Assembly: GCF_001659985.1 (NCBI RefSeq)
Contig: NZ_LYCS01000003.1
Coordinates: 1-64,000, forward strand
Length of the DNA: 64,000 nt
DNA from: Oceanobacillus sp. Castelsardo
GTDB taxonomy: Bacteria; Bacillota; Bacilli; Bacillales; Amphibacillaceae
Direction of reading: 5' to 3'
The translations under genes were made by a program, and so were the position numbers. Under the pieces are notes generated by a model. It was not told where the DNA came from, ran no database searches, and worked only from the letters and a program-made list of their open reading frames with translations. Below are positions 41,488 to 50,156 of this stretch, piece by piece; position 1 is the first letter of the stretch; every line of letters begins with the position of its first letter.

Positions 41488-42486
41488 TTAGATTATTCTT
41501 TTTTCGATTTTATCGATATTTTCAAGCATCATCCCTGTACCTTTTGCCACACAGTTCATTGGTTCTTCGGCAATAAATACAGGAACCTTTAATTCTTCTG
41601 CTAAAAGCTGATCAATTCCGTGGATAAGCGCACCGCCACCGGTTAAAATAATTCCACGATCAATAATATCAGCTGACAATTCTGGTGGTGTACGTTCCAA
41701 AACAGATTTCGCCGCTTGAACAATTAAATAAACAGACTCGCGAAGGGCTTCCTCGATTTCAACAGATCCCACAGAAATAGTACGTGGAAGACCTGAAACC
41801 ATATCACGACCACGAATCTCCAATTCTTCTTTTCTGGAATCTTTAAATACAGTCGCAACTTGGATTTTAATTTCTTCTGCAGTCCGTTCCCCAATTAATA
41901 ATTTATATTTTTTCTTAATATATTGAAGAATCTCGATGTCAAATTTATCTCCAGCCATTTTAATCGATTCGGAAGTAACAATACCTCCCATGGATAGTAC
42001 CGCAACATCTGTTGTTCCACCACCGATATCAACAACCATATTCCCGCTTGGTTGGAAAATTTCCATTCCCGCACCGATTGCAGCAACTTTAGGCTCTTCT
42101 TCTAAATAAATCTTTTTCCCACCGGATTTCTCTGCCGCTTCTTTAATTGCTTTTTGCTCCACTTTCGTAATATTCGTTGGACAGCAAATGAGCATTCTTG
42201 GTTTTGAAAGAAGTCCTTTAACATTGATTTTATTAATAAAATGCTTTAGCATTGCCTCTGTTACGTCGAAATCAGCAATTACCCCATCTTTTAATGGACG
42301 AATTGCTTCAATGTTTCCTGGCGTACGACCAACCATACGTCGTGCAGCCTCCCCAACCTCTAGGACTTTCCCAGTGTTGCGATCCATTGCAACAACAGAT
42401 GGTTCATTCAAAACAATTCCTTTACCCTTCAAGTGTATAAGTACATTTGCCGTTCCAAGGTCAATTCCAATATCCCTAGAAAACAT
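41488..42486 (-). CDS. mbl: MreB-like actin homologue Mbl
   Basis: 332 residues from the ATG at 42486, with AGGAGG 10 nt upstream; this matches the MFSRDIGIDLGTANVLIHLK start of Mbl. Actin-fold motifs: GIDLGTANV (phosphate 1), VVDIGGGTTDVAVLS (phosphate 2) and GIILTGGGALIHGID (adenosine). A membrane-associated filament that guides peptidoglycan synthesis along the cell cylinder. It lies just downstream of spoIIID as in B. subtilis, where the two are partly co-transcribed. Confidence 0.95.
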   Translation of the reverse strand: MFSRDIGIDLGTANVLIHLKGKGIVLNEPSVVAMDRNTGKVLEVGEAARRMVGRTPGNIEAIRPLKDGVIADFDVTEAMLKHFINKINVKGLLSKPRMLICCPTNITKVEQKAIKEAAEKSGGKKIYLEEEPKVAAIGAGMEIFQPSGNMVVDIGGGTTDVAVLSMGGIVTSESIKMAGDKFDIEILQYIKKKYKLLIGERTAEEIKIQVATVFKDSRKEELEIRGRDMVSGLPRTISVGSVEIEEALRESVYLIVQAAKSVLERTPPELSADIIDRGIILTGGGALIHGIDQLLAEELKVPVFIAEEPMNCVAKGTGMMLENIDKIEKRII

Positions 42487-42705
42487 GTATCTAGATCCTC
42501 CTAGTTTATTAACTTGCATCTGTCCGAAAACATAATGCTACTAATAAAATATTTTACCACAAAATTCTACAATTAACTGCTTTTATCGAAAAAGATTTTT
42601 GGTGAATTTTTTAATGGGAATTGGGGATAAGGGTGGTAGGATTTCCAATATTTGTGAAATCGTTATCCATTATCTATCTAAAGAATTTTTACCTTTTAAC
42701 ATGAA

Positions 42706-42735
42706 AATAGGACGAGAAATCTCTCGTCCTACCCT
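42706..42735 (-). terminator. Hairpin after spoIIID
   Basis: AGGACGAGA / TCTCGTCCT, 9-bp stem with a 4-nt loop, shortly after the spoIIID stop and followed by TATTTTC on the minus strand. The T run is weak, so read-through into mbl is plausible. Confidence 0.6.
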
Positions 42736-42748
42736 ACTACACTTCTCT

Positions 42749-43030
42749 TTATCCCACCGGCTTAGGAGTATCCTTACTCGGTGGGCTTACTTTATATTTC
42801 TTCCTTGTTGCTTCCCCTCCACGAAGATGTCTAATCGATTTGTGATATTCTAGGACTTCTTTTACCTGAATGGCTAATTCGGGGTTAATTTCTGGTAAGC
42901 GTTCTGTAAGATCTTTATGAACTGTGCTTTTGGAAACACCAAATTCCTTTGCTATAGTTCGAACTGTTTTTCTTGTCTCCAAGATATAATTACCTATTTT
43001 AATTGTTCTTTCCTTGATGTAATCGTGCAC
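42749..43030 (-). CDS. spoIIID: Stage III sporulation transcription factor SpoIIID
   Basis: 93 residues from the GTG at 43030 (GGGAGG upstream), the same length as B. subtilis SpoIIID; an upstream in-frame start at 43096 adds unrelated residues. Conserved HDYIKERTIKIGNYILET, helix-turn-helix RTIAKEFGVSKSTVHKDL and RHLRGGEATRKKY. It is a mother-cell regulator that activates and represses sigma-E genes during sporulation. Confidence 0.95.
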   Translation of the reverse strand: MHDYIKERTIKIGNYILETRKTVRTIAKEFGVSKSTVHKDLTERLPEINPELAIQVKEVLEYHKSIRHLRGGEATRKKYKVSPPSKDTPKPVG

Positions 43031-43441
43031 ACCGTTCGCCTCCCTAAGTTGATAACTTCCGAGGTGTCTAAGAACCTGAGACAAGGTGTTTATCATAATG
43101 CGGCATGTTCATTCATACGAATAATAATCGGAGCGACAACGTAATCTATGTAACTATTAAGTTTTTAATCACAACTAAATAACGAACTCTATACGAATAT
43201 TCTGTAATTTTTGCTGACATAATACAATAATCTGCTTTCATTATCATGTCCATACTACCAGCCACAATAAGCTCTCACCTCAGACGTTGCTAAATGACTG
43301 ATTTGTATTCATTTTATTACGCTTACACTCCATTTATGATAAAAATTCAACATTTAAGCATTTAGACAAGTTGTATTTTTGAAAAAAGGGTAGAAACTAT
43401 AAAAATTAAGCTGACTTAAATAGTAATTTGCTTTGTATGAC
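43031..43441. other. Intergenic region upstream of spoIIID
   Basis: About 410 bp, AT-rich. It should hold the sigma-E type promoter of spoIIID, but I could not fix one with confidence. No gene or repeat array seen. Confidence 0.4.
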
Positions 43442-43475
43442 AAAAAAAGCTGACACAACTAGATGTCAGCTTTTT
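43442..43475 (-). terminator. Terminator after the AimR-like gene (bidirectional)
   Basis: AAAAAGCTGACA / TGTCAGCTTTTT, 12-bp perfect stem with an 8-nt loop and A/T runs on both sides. It starts 17 bp after the AimR-like stop, leaving no space for a downstream peptide gene in the same transcript. Confidence 0.9.
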
Positions 43476-43491
43476 GCTAAAATGCCTTATT

Positions 43492-44499
43492 TCATAGTAT
43501 TTTCAATTCATGTAATGGTAAACGACAAAAGAAATTATCGTTTCGTTTATATACAAAATCCTTATATGATTGAATTAATAACGATTTGTCTTGCTTCGCC
43601 TTACCTAAATAATATTTTTCAAATGGTGTATTGATTGGAACCTGTTCTAATATTTCAATCGCCTTTTTATAATTTCCTTTCATAATTTCTAAATGTGCTT
43701 GTTCACTTTTATTGGTGGTCGTAATATTGTCTGTTTTGTTAAAATAAGCAGCTAAAAAAGGAATCTTTGTTTGCTCAATAAACTCAATTTTCGATGTCAT
43801 ATCATTGTCTTTTGCGATTTTTAATGCTTTCCGCAAGTGAAACATTCCTTGTGAATAAGAATCAAACGTATAGGATTCCCCCAGTTTAATATGAGTTTCT
43901 ACTTGTATTTCTGGATTGCACGTCAAATTCAGTAATTTATACCCATGTTTTCTAGTCATAATAATTTCATTTTGCATTAATGTGTAAGTAAGTGTTACGA
44001 GATGATACCTAATTTTAAAATTTTCCACTAAAAAATAATCGTCAATTTGTGGGAGAAGCTCCTCATATCTACAGATCGCATTTCCTAAATCATGGTAACT
44101 ATGCATGTTAAATTGTATGTTTACTTTAGCGAACTCAAGTAGACATAATAATTCCGGCTCATTTGTTTCAATCTGATTAATTCTTTCTAAGACTTCAATA
44201 GGTTTATAGTTTCCTTCCCTAAGTTGTAGTTGAATTTTGTAAACTTCTGCCCACTTTCTATTGGATGGGTCAAAGGATTGTTTATTTTTTTCAATTAAAG
44301 ACCTTAATTCACGAAGATACCCATTTATAAATAAAAATTCCATCCCCTTTTTTTGAATTTCTTTAGAGGTAGAATCTAAACAAAACTGTCTCATCTGTTC
44401 CATTGCCATTTCTTCACTATATTTTTGCCTAAGTGCGTCCTGAAGTTGAATTAACGAAACCATTTCCGAATATTCTATCTTACCTGTTACCATTCTCAA
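43492..44499 (-). CDS. AimR-like TPR peptide receptor lacking the HTH domain
   Basis: 335 residues, TTG start with GAGGGG 7 nt upstream (ATG at 44493 is an alternative); the codon just upstream is TAG, so the N-terminus cannot be longer. The sequence is all-helical and matches the TPR part of phage AimR receptors: EVYKIQLQLREGNY, KYYLGKAKQDKSLLIQSYK and the C-terminal NFFCRLPLHELK, which parallels FFIRLPLIKLE of SPbeta AimR as I recall it. The N-terminal helix-turn-helix of AimR is missing. No phage genes and no aimP-like gene are adjacent. It may be a domesticated remnant or a receptor that acts by protein binding. Confidence 0.72.
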   Translation of the reverse strand: MRMVTGKIEYSEMVSLIQLQDALRQKYSEEMAMEQMRQFCLDSTSKEIQKKGMEFLFINGYLRELRSLIEKNKQSFDPSNRKWAEVYKIQLQLREGNYKPIEVLERINQIETNEPELLCLLEFAKVNIQFNMHSYHDLGNAICRYEELLPQIDDYFLVENFKIRYHLVTLTYTLMQNEIIMTRKHGYKLLNLTCNPEIQVETHIKLGESYTFDSYSQGMFHLRKALKIAKDNDMTSKIEFIEQTKIPFLAAYFNKTDNITTTNKSEQAHLEIMKGNYKKAIEILEQVPINTPFEKYYLGKAKQDKSLLIQSYKDFVYKRNDNFFCRLPLHELKIL

Positions 44500-44809
44500 C
44501 TATATTCCCCTCTCTTACTATATGAAAAAAACCTTTTATCTCATCTTTTTTTACATGTTTTTATTTTTATCTCTATTTTTTTATTCTTCTAGTCTATTTT
44601 CTTTCTTTATTTCTCTTTTCCCTGTTTTCTGGTCATATTCTTGTAAAATTACCTAAATTTAATCCATTAATTACAACACCTGTACCATCATAGCACATTT
44701 TTTTCGAAATTTAAGAAAAATCGTTCGACAATATCCGAGTTTTTCCCTATTTTCGTTCCCTTTTTTCTTTCATTTAAACTAAATTTTCCTAAACAAGGAA
44801 AAATACCCT
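44500..44809. other. Pyrimidine-rich intergenic region upstream of the AimR-like gene
   Basis: About 310 bp, very T-rich on the plus strand, with no gene or repeat found. It must hold the promoter of the AimR-like gene. Confidence 0.4.
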
Positions 44810-44841
44810 AGCAAACGTTATGCTAGAGTACTTTTTCCATT
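44810..44841 (-). terminator. Intrinsic terminator after spoIIQ
   Basis: CTAGCA / TGCTAG stem on the minus strand, followed by GGTATTTTTCC, just past the stop codon. Confidence 0.7.
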
Positions 44842-44843
44842 TT

Positions 44844-45725
44844 TTATCGATTAGCTGCATTGTCAGAATTTGTTTCCGAATCTGCATTAGAATCTTCTTC
44901 TTTATTTTCATTTGTTTCAGATTCATTAGCTTCGTCAGATTTAGCTTCATCAGACTCAGCTTCTTCATTTACGGCAGTGTCTTCATTAGCTTCAGCTTTT
45001 TCTTCTGTTTCAGCTTCTTCAGTCACTTCTTCACTTTTAACTTCATCTAAACTACTAACTGGTTGATTGAAGTAACTTTCTGGATTTACTACTTGTCCAG
45101 CTTTTCTTATTTCAAAATGTACATGTGTACCATTGTCTTTTCCGAAAATACTTTGTCCCGCTGTTCCTACTTGATCCCCTTGTTTTACTTCATCCCCTGG
45201 AGTTACTTTAACTTCCTCAAGACTTGAGTAATAAGTCATAACTTCATTACCATGATCTACTACAACAACATTACCTAAAAGCGGATCTTCTTTTACTTCC
45301 GTCACTGTCCCGCTCAAAGATGCAACCACATCAAATGATTCTTCTGATGCAAGGTCAATTCCTTTGCTTTGATAGTATCTATTATTATAAAATACTAAAG
45401 CATTCTCTTGATCTTCTTCAGATGCACTATAATCATAAAATTTAGTTACGATTTCTGCTTGATCAGGATCTGTCAAAGGAGATTGAATAACTTCTTGTTG
45501 GCTTGTTACTGGTTCAGCTTCCTCATCTGTTGATGTTGGAATGGATTCCTCTTGTTCATTTTGAATTTCCTCATCAGCAGTTGGAACAGAGCTGTCTAAA
45601 TTTTGATACCATACAACAACAGCTAATAGAAGTGCAGCAAGACCTAAATATACAGCAGGGAAAAACCATTTTTTCCGGAAAATTTGACTCCATTTATTTT
45701 TTGGAGTTTCTCTGTTTTCTTTCAT
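44844..45725 (-). CDS. spoIIQ: Stage II sporulation protein Q (LytM/M23-like)
   Basis: 293 residues. N-terminal transmembrane helix (about 24-42), a linker, then a LytM domain (about 110-225) with GTHVHFEIRKAG (the HxH motif). The first zinc ligand of active M23 enzymes is replaced by Ser (QSKGID in place of HxGxD), as in B. subtilis SpoIIQ, so it is not expected to cut peptidoglycan. The C-terminal 65 residues are a Glu-rich low-complexity tail. Made in the forespore, it binds SpoIIIAH across the septum to form the feeding-tube channel. GAGGTGAT precedes the ATG. Confidence 0.92.
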   Translation of the reverse strand: MKENRETPKNKWSQIFRKKWFFPAVYLGLAALLLAVVVWYQNLDSSVPTADEEIQNEQEESIPTSTDEEAEPVTSQQEVIQSPLTDPDQAEIVTKFYDYSASEEDQENALVFYNNRYYQSKGIDLASEESFDVVASLSGTVTEVKEDPLLGNVVVVDHGNEVMTYYSSLEEVKVTPGDEVKQGDQVGTAGQSIFGKDNGTHVHFEIRKAGQVVNPESYFNQPVSSLDEVKSEEVTEEAETEEKAEANEDTAVNEEAESDEAKSDEANESETNENKEEDSNADSETNSDNAANR

Positions 45726-46006
45726 TAGAACATCACCTCAGCACTCATTGTTATCAGAAATAGAGAAATATATACATTTCCAGGGAAAAATTATTCGATT
45801 TTATGCATTTTTTTAAAATAGTAGGGGAAAGTAAGCGTTTGAGCGGTGTCTAGCATACAATCTTCCAAAAGTGCGTTGCTTGTATAGGCTAGCTCCTAGA
45901 AAAGAAGTGCAAAAACTTTGTTTAGTCCGTTTTCATATTTCTTTCTTCTTTTGTAAGAATCGAATATAATAGACTTAATATTATGAATAAGAAAGGAAAG
46001 AAATAG

Positions 46007-46912
46007 ATGCTTTATAAACCTCGCACCAAACCGATTACTCTAGAAATACTCGAATTTTTAAATCTCCGTATGAAATTAACTACAAAAGATAAACAACACT
46101 ATTTCAGCCAATTAAAGGGCTATGAAGGGGAAGTCATTTTTGATAGCTTCACTGAAAGACTTCAGTGTGAATGCTTCATAGTAAATGATTTATTATTAGA
46201 AACAAATAATAGTACCTTTCAAATTGATTCTCTTCTTATTTTGCAAGATGGAATCTATCTTTTTGAAGTGAAAAACTTTGAAGGGGATTATTATTACGAT
46301 TCAGAAAAGATATTCAAGAAACCCAACACAGAAATTGTGAATCCACTTCACCAATTGAGCAGAAGCGAATCCCTACTACGACAGTTACTCCCTAAACTAG
46401 GTTACCCCCTTCCAATACATGCTTCCATTGTATTTATTAACCCGGCCTTTACCTTATACCAAGCACCTCTTAACCAACCTATTATTTTTCCAACACAAAT
46501 TAAAAATTACTTAAGTAATATAAATGCAACCCCATCCAAATTATCAAAATGGCACGAAAAACTTGCTGATCAATTATCGTCATTACATATGACTGAATCG
46601 CCATATGCAAAAATTCCTTCCTATACTTATAACCAACTTCGAAAAGGGATTACCTGCTTTAAATGTCATTCATTTTCTGTTTCAGTGGAAAATAGAAAAT
46701 GTGTTTGCCACAAATGTAGTTATAAGGAATCCATTTACAATGCCATATTAAGAACAGTAAAGGAATTCCAACTTCTATTCCCGAATGAAAGGATTACAAC
46801 CAACATCATTCAGGATTGGTGTCAAATTGTGCAATCCAAACAAATAATCAGAAGAACATTAGCAGCACACTTTGATGTCGTGGGGGTAAATCAGTGGACT
46901 TACTACGAATAA
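46007..46912 (+). CDS. NERD domain protein with C-terminal zinc ribbon
   Basis: 301 residues. Residues of about 38-150 form a NERD (nuclease-related) domain: LKGYEGEVIFDSFTER, FQIDSLLI and YLFEVKNFEGDYYYD, with the E-x-K core EVKN. A C-terminal zinc ribbon follows (CFKCHS and CVCHKC). NERD proteins are thought to process DNA, but no clear activity is known for the Bacillus ones. AAAGGAAAG precedes the ATG. It is transcribed alone, divergent from spoIIQ, and ends at the 47-kb repeat array. Confidence 0.85.
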   Translation: MLYKPRTKPITLEILEFLNLRMKLTTKDKQHYFSQLKGYEGEVIFDSFTERLQCECFIVNDLLLETNNSTFQIDSLLILQDGIYLFEVKNFEGDYYYDSEKIFKKPNTEIVNPLHQLSRSESLLRQLLPKLGYPLPIHASIVFINPAFTLYQAPLNQPIIFPTQIKNYLSNINATPSKLSKWHEKLADQLSSLHMTESPYAKIPSYTYNQLRKGITCFKCHSFSVSVENRKCVCHKCSYKESIYNAILRTVKEFQLLFPNERITTNIIQDWCQIVQSKQIIRRTLAAHFDVVGVNQWTYYE

Positions 46913-46927
46913 GTTACTATTTTATGA

Positions 46928-47676
46928 CGTTCCAGCAGTCATCGCACCTATGACTCGCGCTATCATTTGTTTTCCCTCTCGTTCCGGCACTCATCGACTC
47001 CATGACTTGCGATACCTTTTGATTTCTCTCTCGTTCCGGCACTCATCGCACCTATGACTCGCGCTATCATTTGTTTTCTCTCTCGTTCCGGCACTCATCG
47101 GACCTATGACTTTCGCTATCATTTGTTTTCTCTCTCGTTCCGGCACTCATCGGCTCTATGAGTTGCGATACCTTTGAATTTCCCTCTCGTTCCGGCACTC
47201 ATCGGCTCTATGAGTTGCGATACCTTTGAATTTCCCTCTCGTTCCGGCACTCATCGGCCCTATGAGTTGCGATACCTTTGAATTTCTCTCTCGTTCCGGC
47301 ACTCATCGGCCCTATGAGTTACGATACCTTTGAATTTCCCTCTCGTTCCGGCACTCATCGCACCTATGACTCGCGCTATCATTTGTTTTCTCTCTCGTTC
47401 CGGCACTCATCGGCCCTATGAGTTACGATACCTTTGAATTTCCCTCTCGTTCCAGCACTCATCGCACCTATGACTCGCGCTATCATTTGTTTTCTCTCTC
47501 GTTCCGGCACTCATCGCACCTATGACTCGCGCTATCATTTGTTTTCTCTCTCGTTCCGGCACTCATCGGCCCTATGAGTTGCGATACCTTTGAATTTCCC
47601 TCTCGTTCCGGCACTCATCGCACCTATGACTCGCGCTATCATTTGTTTTCCCTCTCGTTCCGGCACTCATCAATAC
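46928..47676. repeat. 52-bp tandem array, family I (inverted orientation)
   Basis: Fourteen 52-bp units, CGTTCCGGCACTCATCG then either GCACCTATGACTCGCGCTA (type A) or GGCCCTATGAGTTGCGATA (type B). A and B units are interleaved, which points to unequal exchange. The reverse complement aligns with the 32.6-kb array. It fills the gap between the convergent NERD and spoIID genes; no coding sequence seen in 46913-47718. Confidence 0.9.
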
Positions 47677-47699
47677 CCCGGAGCTTTTAGGGCGTTTTT

Positions 47700-47735
47700 A
47701 CACAAAAAACCCCTCATTTCATTTAGAAACGAGGG
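47700..47735 (-). terminator. spoIID terminator overlapping the coding end
   Basis: AACCCTCGTTTC / GAAATGAGGGGTT stem with one mismatch, followed by TTTTTTG on the minus strand. The 5' arm encodes the last residues of SpoIID (T-L-V-S-K stop), so the terminator is built into the gene end. Confidence 0.85.
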
Positions 47736-48885
47736 TTGGTGCAGTATCATTTACCGTGCTGATTTCTATATCTTTATAATAGTGATGGACAATGTCTTCA
47801 TACGTTTTTCCTTCTTTGGCCATAAAGTTCGCTCCGTATTGACTCATTCCTATGCCATGTCCATAGCCTTCTGTTGTAAATACGAAATGTCCATTATTTT
47901 GTTTTATCTTAAAGTCGCTTGATTTTAAGTTTAGCTTTTCACGGACTTCTCTTCCTGAAAAACTATTTCCTTCTATTCCAATTTCCTTTACACGACCACT
48001 TTTCGTTCTTGACTCTTCTATATATGCCGGCTTATCCTTTGGTAAACTGATACCCAATGCCGCTTCTACTTCTTCAGTTGTAAATGTATCTTGATTAAGA
48101 TACTTAGGTGAATCTTTATCCCACGGGCTTTTAACACTTCTTAAATATGGAAGCTCATTTTCCCAATAATCTTCGGAGTTTTCCGTGTAACCATTACTAG
48201 TAGAGAAAAATGCTGCTGTTATAGGGGCATCTTTATACGTTAAAATTTTTCCCTTTGTCGCATTAACTGCTTCTTTAATTTTATTCATTTTCTTTGAGTA
48301 TTCACTACCCCATTGTTTTAGAAGTTCCTCATCACTTTTATATACTTGATGTTGGACGGTGTCGGTTACATCATATTCTTCATTTTTTTCACCATGTAGT
48401 AAATGATTGACCGTATACGTTCGAGCTGCGAGCGCCTGGGCTTTTAATGCTTCTAACTCAAATTCTGCTGGCATTTCTGCAGCAATTACCCCAGCAATGT
48501 AATCTTCCAGCGGTATATTTTCAACCGTTTCTGTTGCAGTTCGTTTCACCTCTACCGTAAATGGTGATGAAGCAGTTTCAACGGATTCTTCTTTAACCTC
48601 TTTTGCCCCTACAGTCCCTTCCTGTTCACTACTTCCAAATGGTGCAACAATGATTGTTGGAATTACTAGAATGAACATAATCAAAGCAGATAGAGTTAGT
48701 ATAGTTGGAAGCCTCCACTTTTTTGCAGATGAATTAGTCTGATATACAGAATGTAGTTGGGTGACTTTATTCAATTTGCTTTTCTTTTTAGATTGATGAG
48801 ATGACTGCTTCTTTTTTAGTTGTTTGACAAGATTAGAATTTTTCTTTTTTTTGACTGGTTTGTATGGATAATGATGTCCTTTCAC
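47719..48885 (-). CDS. spoIID: Stage II sporulation protein D (lytic transglycosylase)
   Basis: 388 residues, GTG start, AAAGGAGGAA upstream. A long Lys/Gln-rich cytosolic N-terminus, transmembrane helix (about 57-80), then the SpoIID domain: IPLEDYIAGVIAAEMPAEF, LKAQALAARTY and GHGIGMSQYGANFMAKEG (the glycan-binding groove with catalytic Glu in AAEMP). SpoIID degrades septal peptidoglycan during engulfment with SpoIIM and SpoIIP. The N-terminal basic stretch is longer than in B. subtilis (343 residues in total there). Confidence 0.93.
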   Translation of the reverse strand: MKGHHYPYKPVKKKKNSNLVKQLKKKQSSHQSKKKSKLNKVTQLHSVYQTNSSAKKWRLPTILTLSALIMFILVIPTIIVAPFGSSEQEGTVGAKEVKEESVETASSPFTVEVKRTATETVENIPLEDYIAGVIAAEMPAEFELEALKAQALAARTYTVNHLLHGEKNEEYDVTDTVQHQVYKSDEELLKQWGSEYSKKMNKIKEAVNATKGKILTYKDAPITAAFFSTSNGYTENSEDYWENELPYLRSVKSPWDKDSPKYLNQDTFTTEEVEAALGISLPKDKPAYIEESRTKSGRVKEIGIEGNSFSGREVREKLNLKSSDFKIKQNNGHFVFTTEGYGHGIGMSQYGANFMAKEGKTYEDIVHHYYKDIEISTVNDTAPTLVSK

Positions 48886-49095
48886 AGCTTTCCTCCTTTA
48901 GTATATAGTCATTTGATTAATCTAGTAATCCTATTATTAAATCTATACAAATTCCGTTTTTAATAGAACCAGAAATTAAACTTTCTAGATTCTATTTTAA
49001 AATACGCAATCTAGAATAGAGTTAAAGCTTGTGGAATTGCGCTTATTGACTTTTTTTGTCACATTCCCTTACATACTTCGACTTTCTTTGCAAAA

Positions 49096-50013
49096 CTATT
49101 TAACTCCAGGGTCAATGACTAATTGTTTATTATATGTGGATAACTTAGCATATGCACCTAAGGGAACGGCAAAATGTGGATAACAATGACCAATCTTGAA
49201 ACCACCCATAACCGGAATGCCTATATTTGAAAAATAATCGTGAAACACTTCTTCTATTGTTAAAGAATGGTTCAATTTCGATTCAGCGTTTGCAAAGTCA
49301 CCGATCACAATGCCTCTCGCTTCTCGTAGTTTACCAGATAATTTTAATTGATTTAGCATACTATCCACCCGATAAGGTTCCTCCCCTATATCTTCTATGA
49401 CGAGGATTTTATCTTTTGTATCGATTTCAAACGGGGTTCCCAACGTACTAATCAGTAAGGACAAATTTCCACCTACTAGTTGGCCTGCAGTTTCACCGGG
49501 ATAATGTGCACAAAGTGGGGATAAGTACTCTGAGTAAATGAGGCACGTAGGTTGGAATAATTGATTAAACATCGTTGCTGAGAAGTAATCAAAATGGGGT
49601 TTTGCAATATCAGATGCTACCATTGGTCCATGAAAAGTTACGAGGCCCGTCTGTTGTCGAATCGCTGTATGTAAATACGTAATATCACTGTAACCCCAGA
49701 TAATTTTAGGATTACGTCTTACCCATTCATAATTAATAGAAGGAACAAAACGGGCTGTGCCATACCCACCACGGGCAAAAATAATCGCTTTTATATTTGG
49801 ATCAACAACCATATCATGAAAGTCTTCTAATCGTTCTTTATCGGTTCCAGCTAAATATCCATACACGTTATCCACATGTTGTCCTAGCTGTACACAAAGT
49901 CCAAGATTTTCAAAAAAAGGAATACCCTTTTTGATATCTTCTAAATCTACTGGTCCCGCCGGCGCTATAATACCGATTGTATCCCCCTCACACAATCTAC
50001 TTGGAAAAATCAT
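49096..50013 (-). CDS. S66-family muramoyl-tetrapeptide (LD-) carboxypeptidase
   Basis: 305 residues from the ATG at 50013; a GTG three codons upstream lies too close to the AAGGAG. Family motifs: GIIAPAGPVD, RGGYGTARF, nucleophile WGYSDIT with S109, and a C-terminal IGHCYPHFAVPLG with the catalytic His. S66 enzymes cut the L,D-bond of cell-wall tetrapeptides in recycling; the related MccF cleaves microcin C. Its position between spoIID and murA suggests a wall role. No partner gene is close. Confidence 0.85.
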   Translation of the reverse strand: MIFPSRLCEGDTIGIIAPAGPVDLEDIKKGIPFFENLGLCVQLGQHVDNVYGYLAGTDKERLEDFHDMVVDPNIKAIIFARGGYGTARFVPSINYEWVRRNPKIIWGYSDITYLHTAIRQQTGLVTFHGPMVASDIAKPHFDYFSATMFNQLFQPTCLIYSEYLSPLCAHYPGETAGQLVGGNLSLLISTLGTPFEIDTKDKILVIEDIGEEPYRVDSMLNQLKLSGKLREARGIVIGDFANAESKLNHSLTIEEVFHDYFSNIGIPVMGGFKIGHCYPHFAVPLGAYAKLSTYNKQLVIDPGVK

Positions 50014-50087
50014 CTTTTTCACACTCCTTGCTTAAAAACTATATGAAGAATTTTGTAAAATATGATTACTTCTCGTAACAAATGGAA

Positions 50088-50128
50088 AAAACAAAAAATC
50101 GCATGGATGTTATTAATCCATGCGATTC
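50088..50128 (-). terminator. Intrinsic terminator after murA
   Basis: ATCGCATGGAT / ATCCATGCGAT stem on the minus strand followed by TTTTTTG, about 30 bp past the murA stop. Confidence 0.9.
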
Positions 50129-50156
50129 CGAGTTATGTTTATTTTATTGTCCACTT

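Noticed and set aside
43492-44499. Prophage lysogeny region
   Set aside because: Only an AimR-like receptor is present; no integrase, repressor, aimP or structural phage genes are near.
45726-46006. Sigma-F promoter for spoIIQ
   Set aside because: A GCATA-like -35 is visible, but no -10 at the right spacing, so I do not call it.
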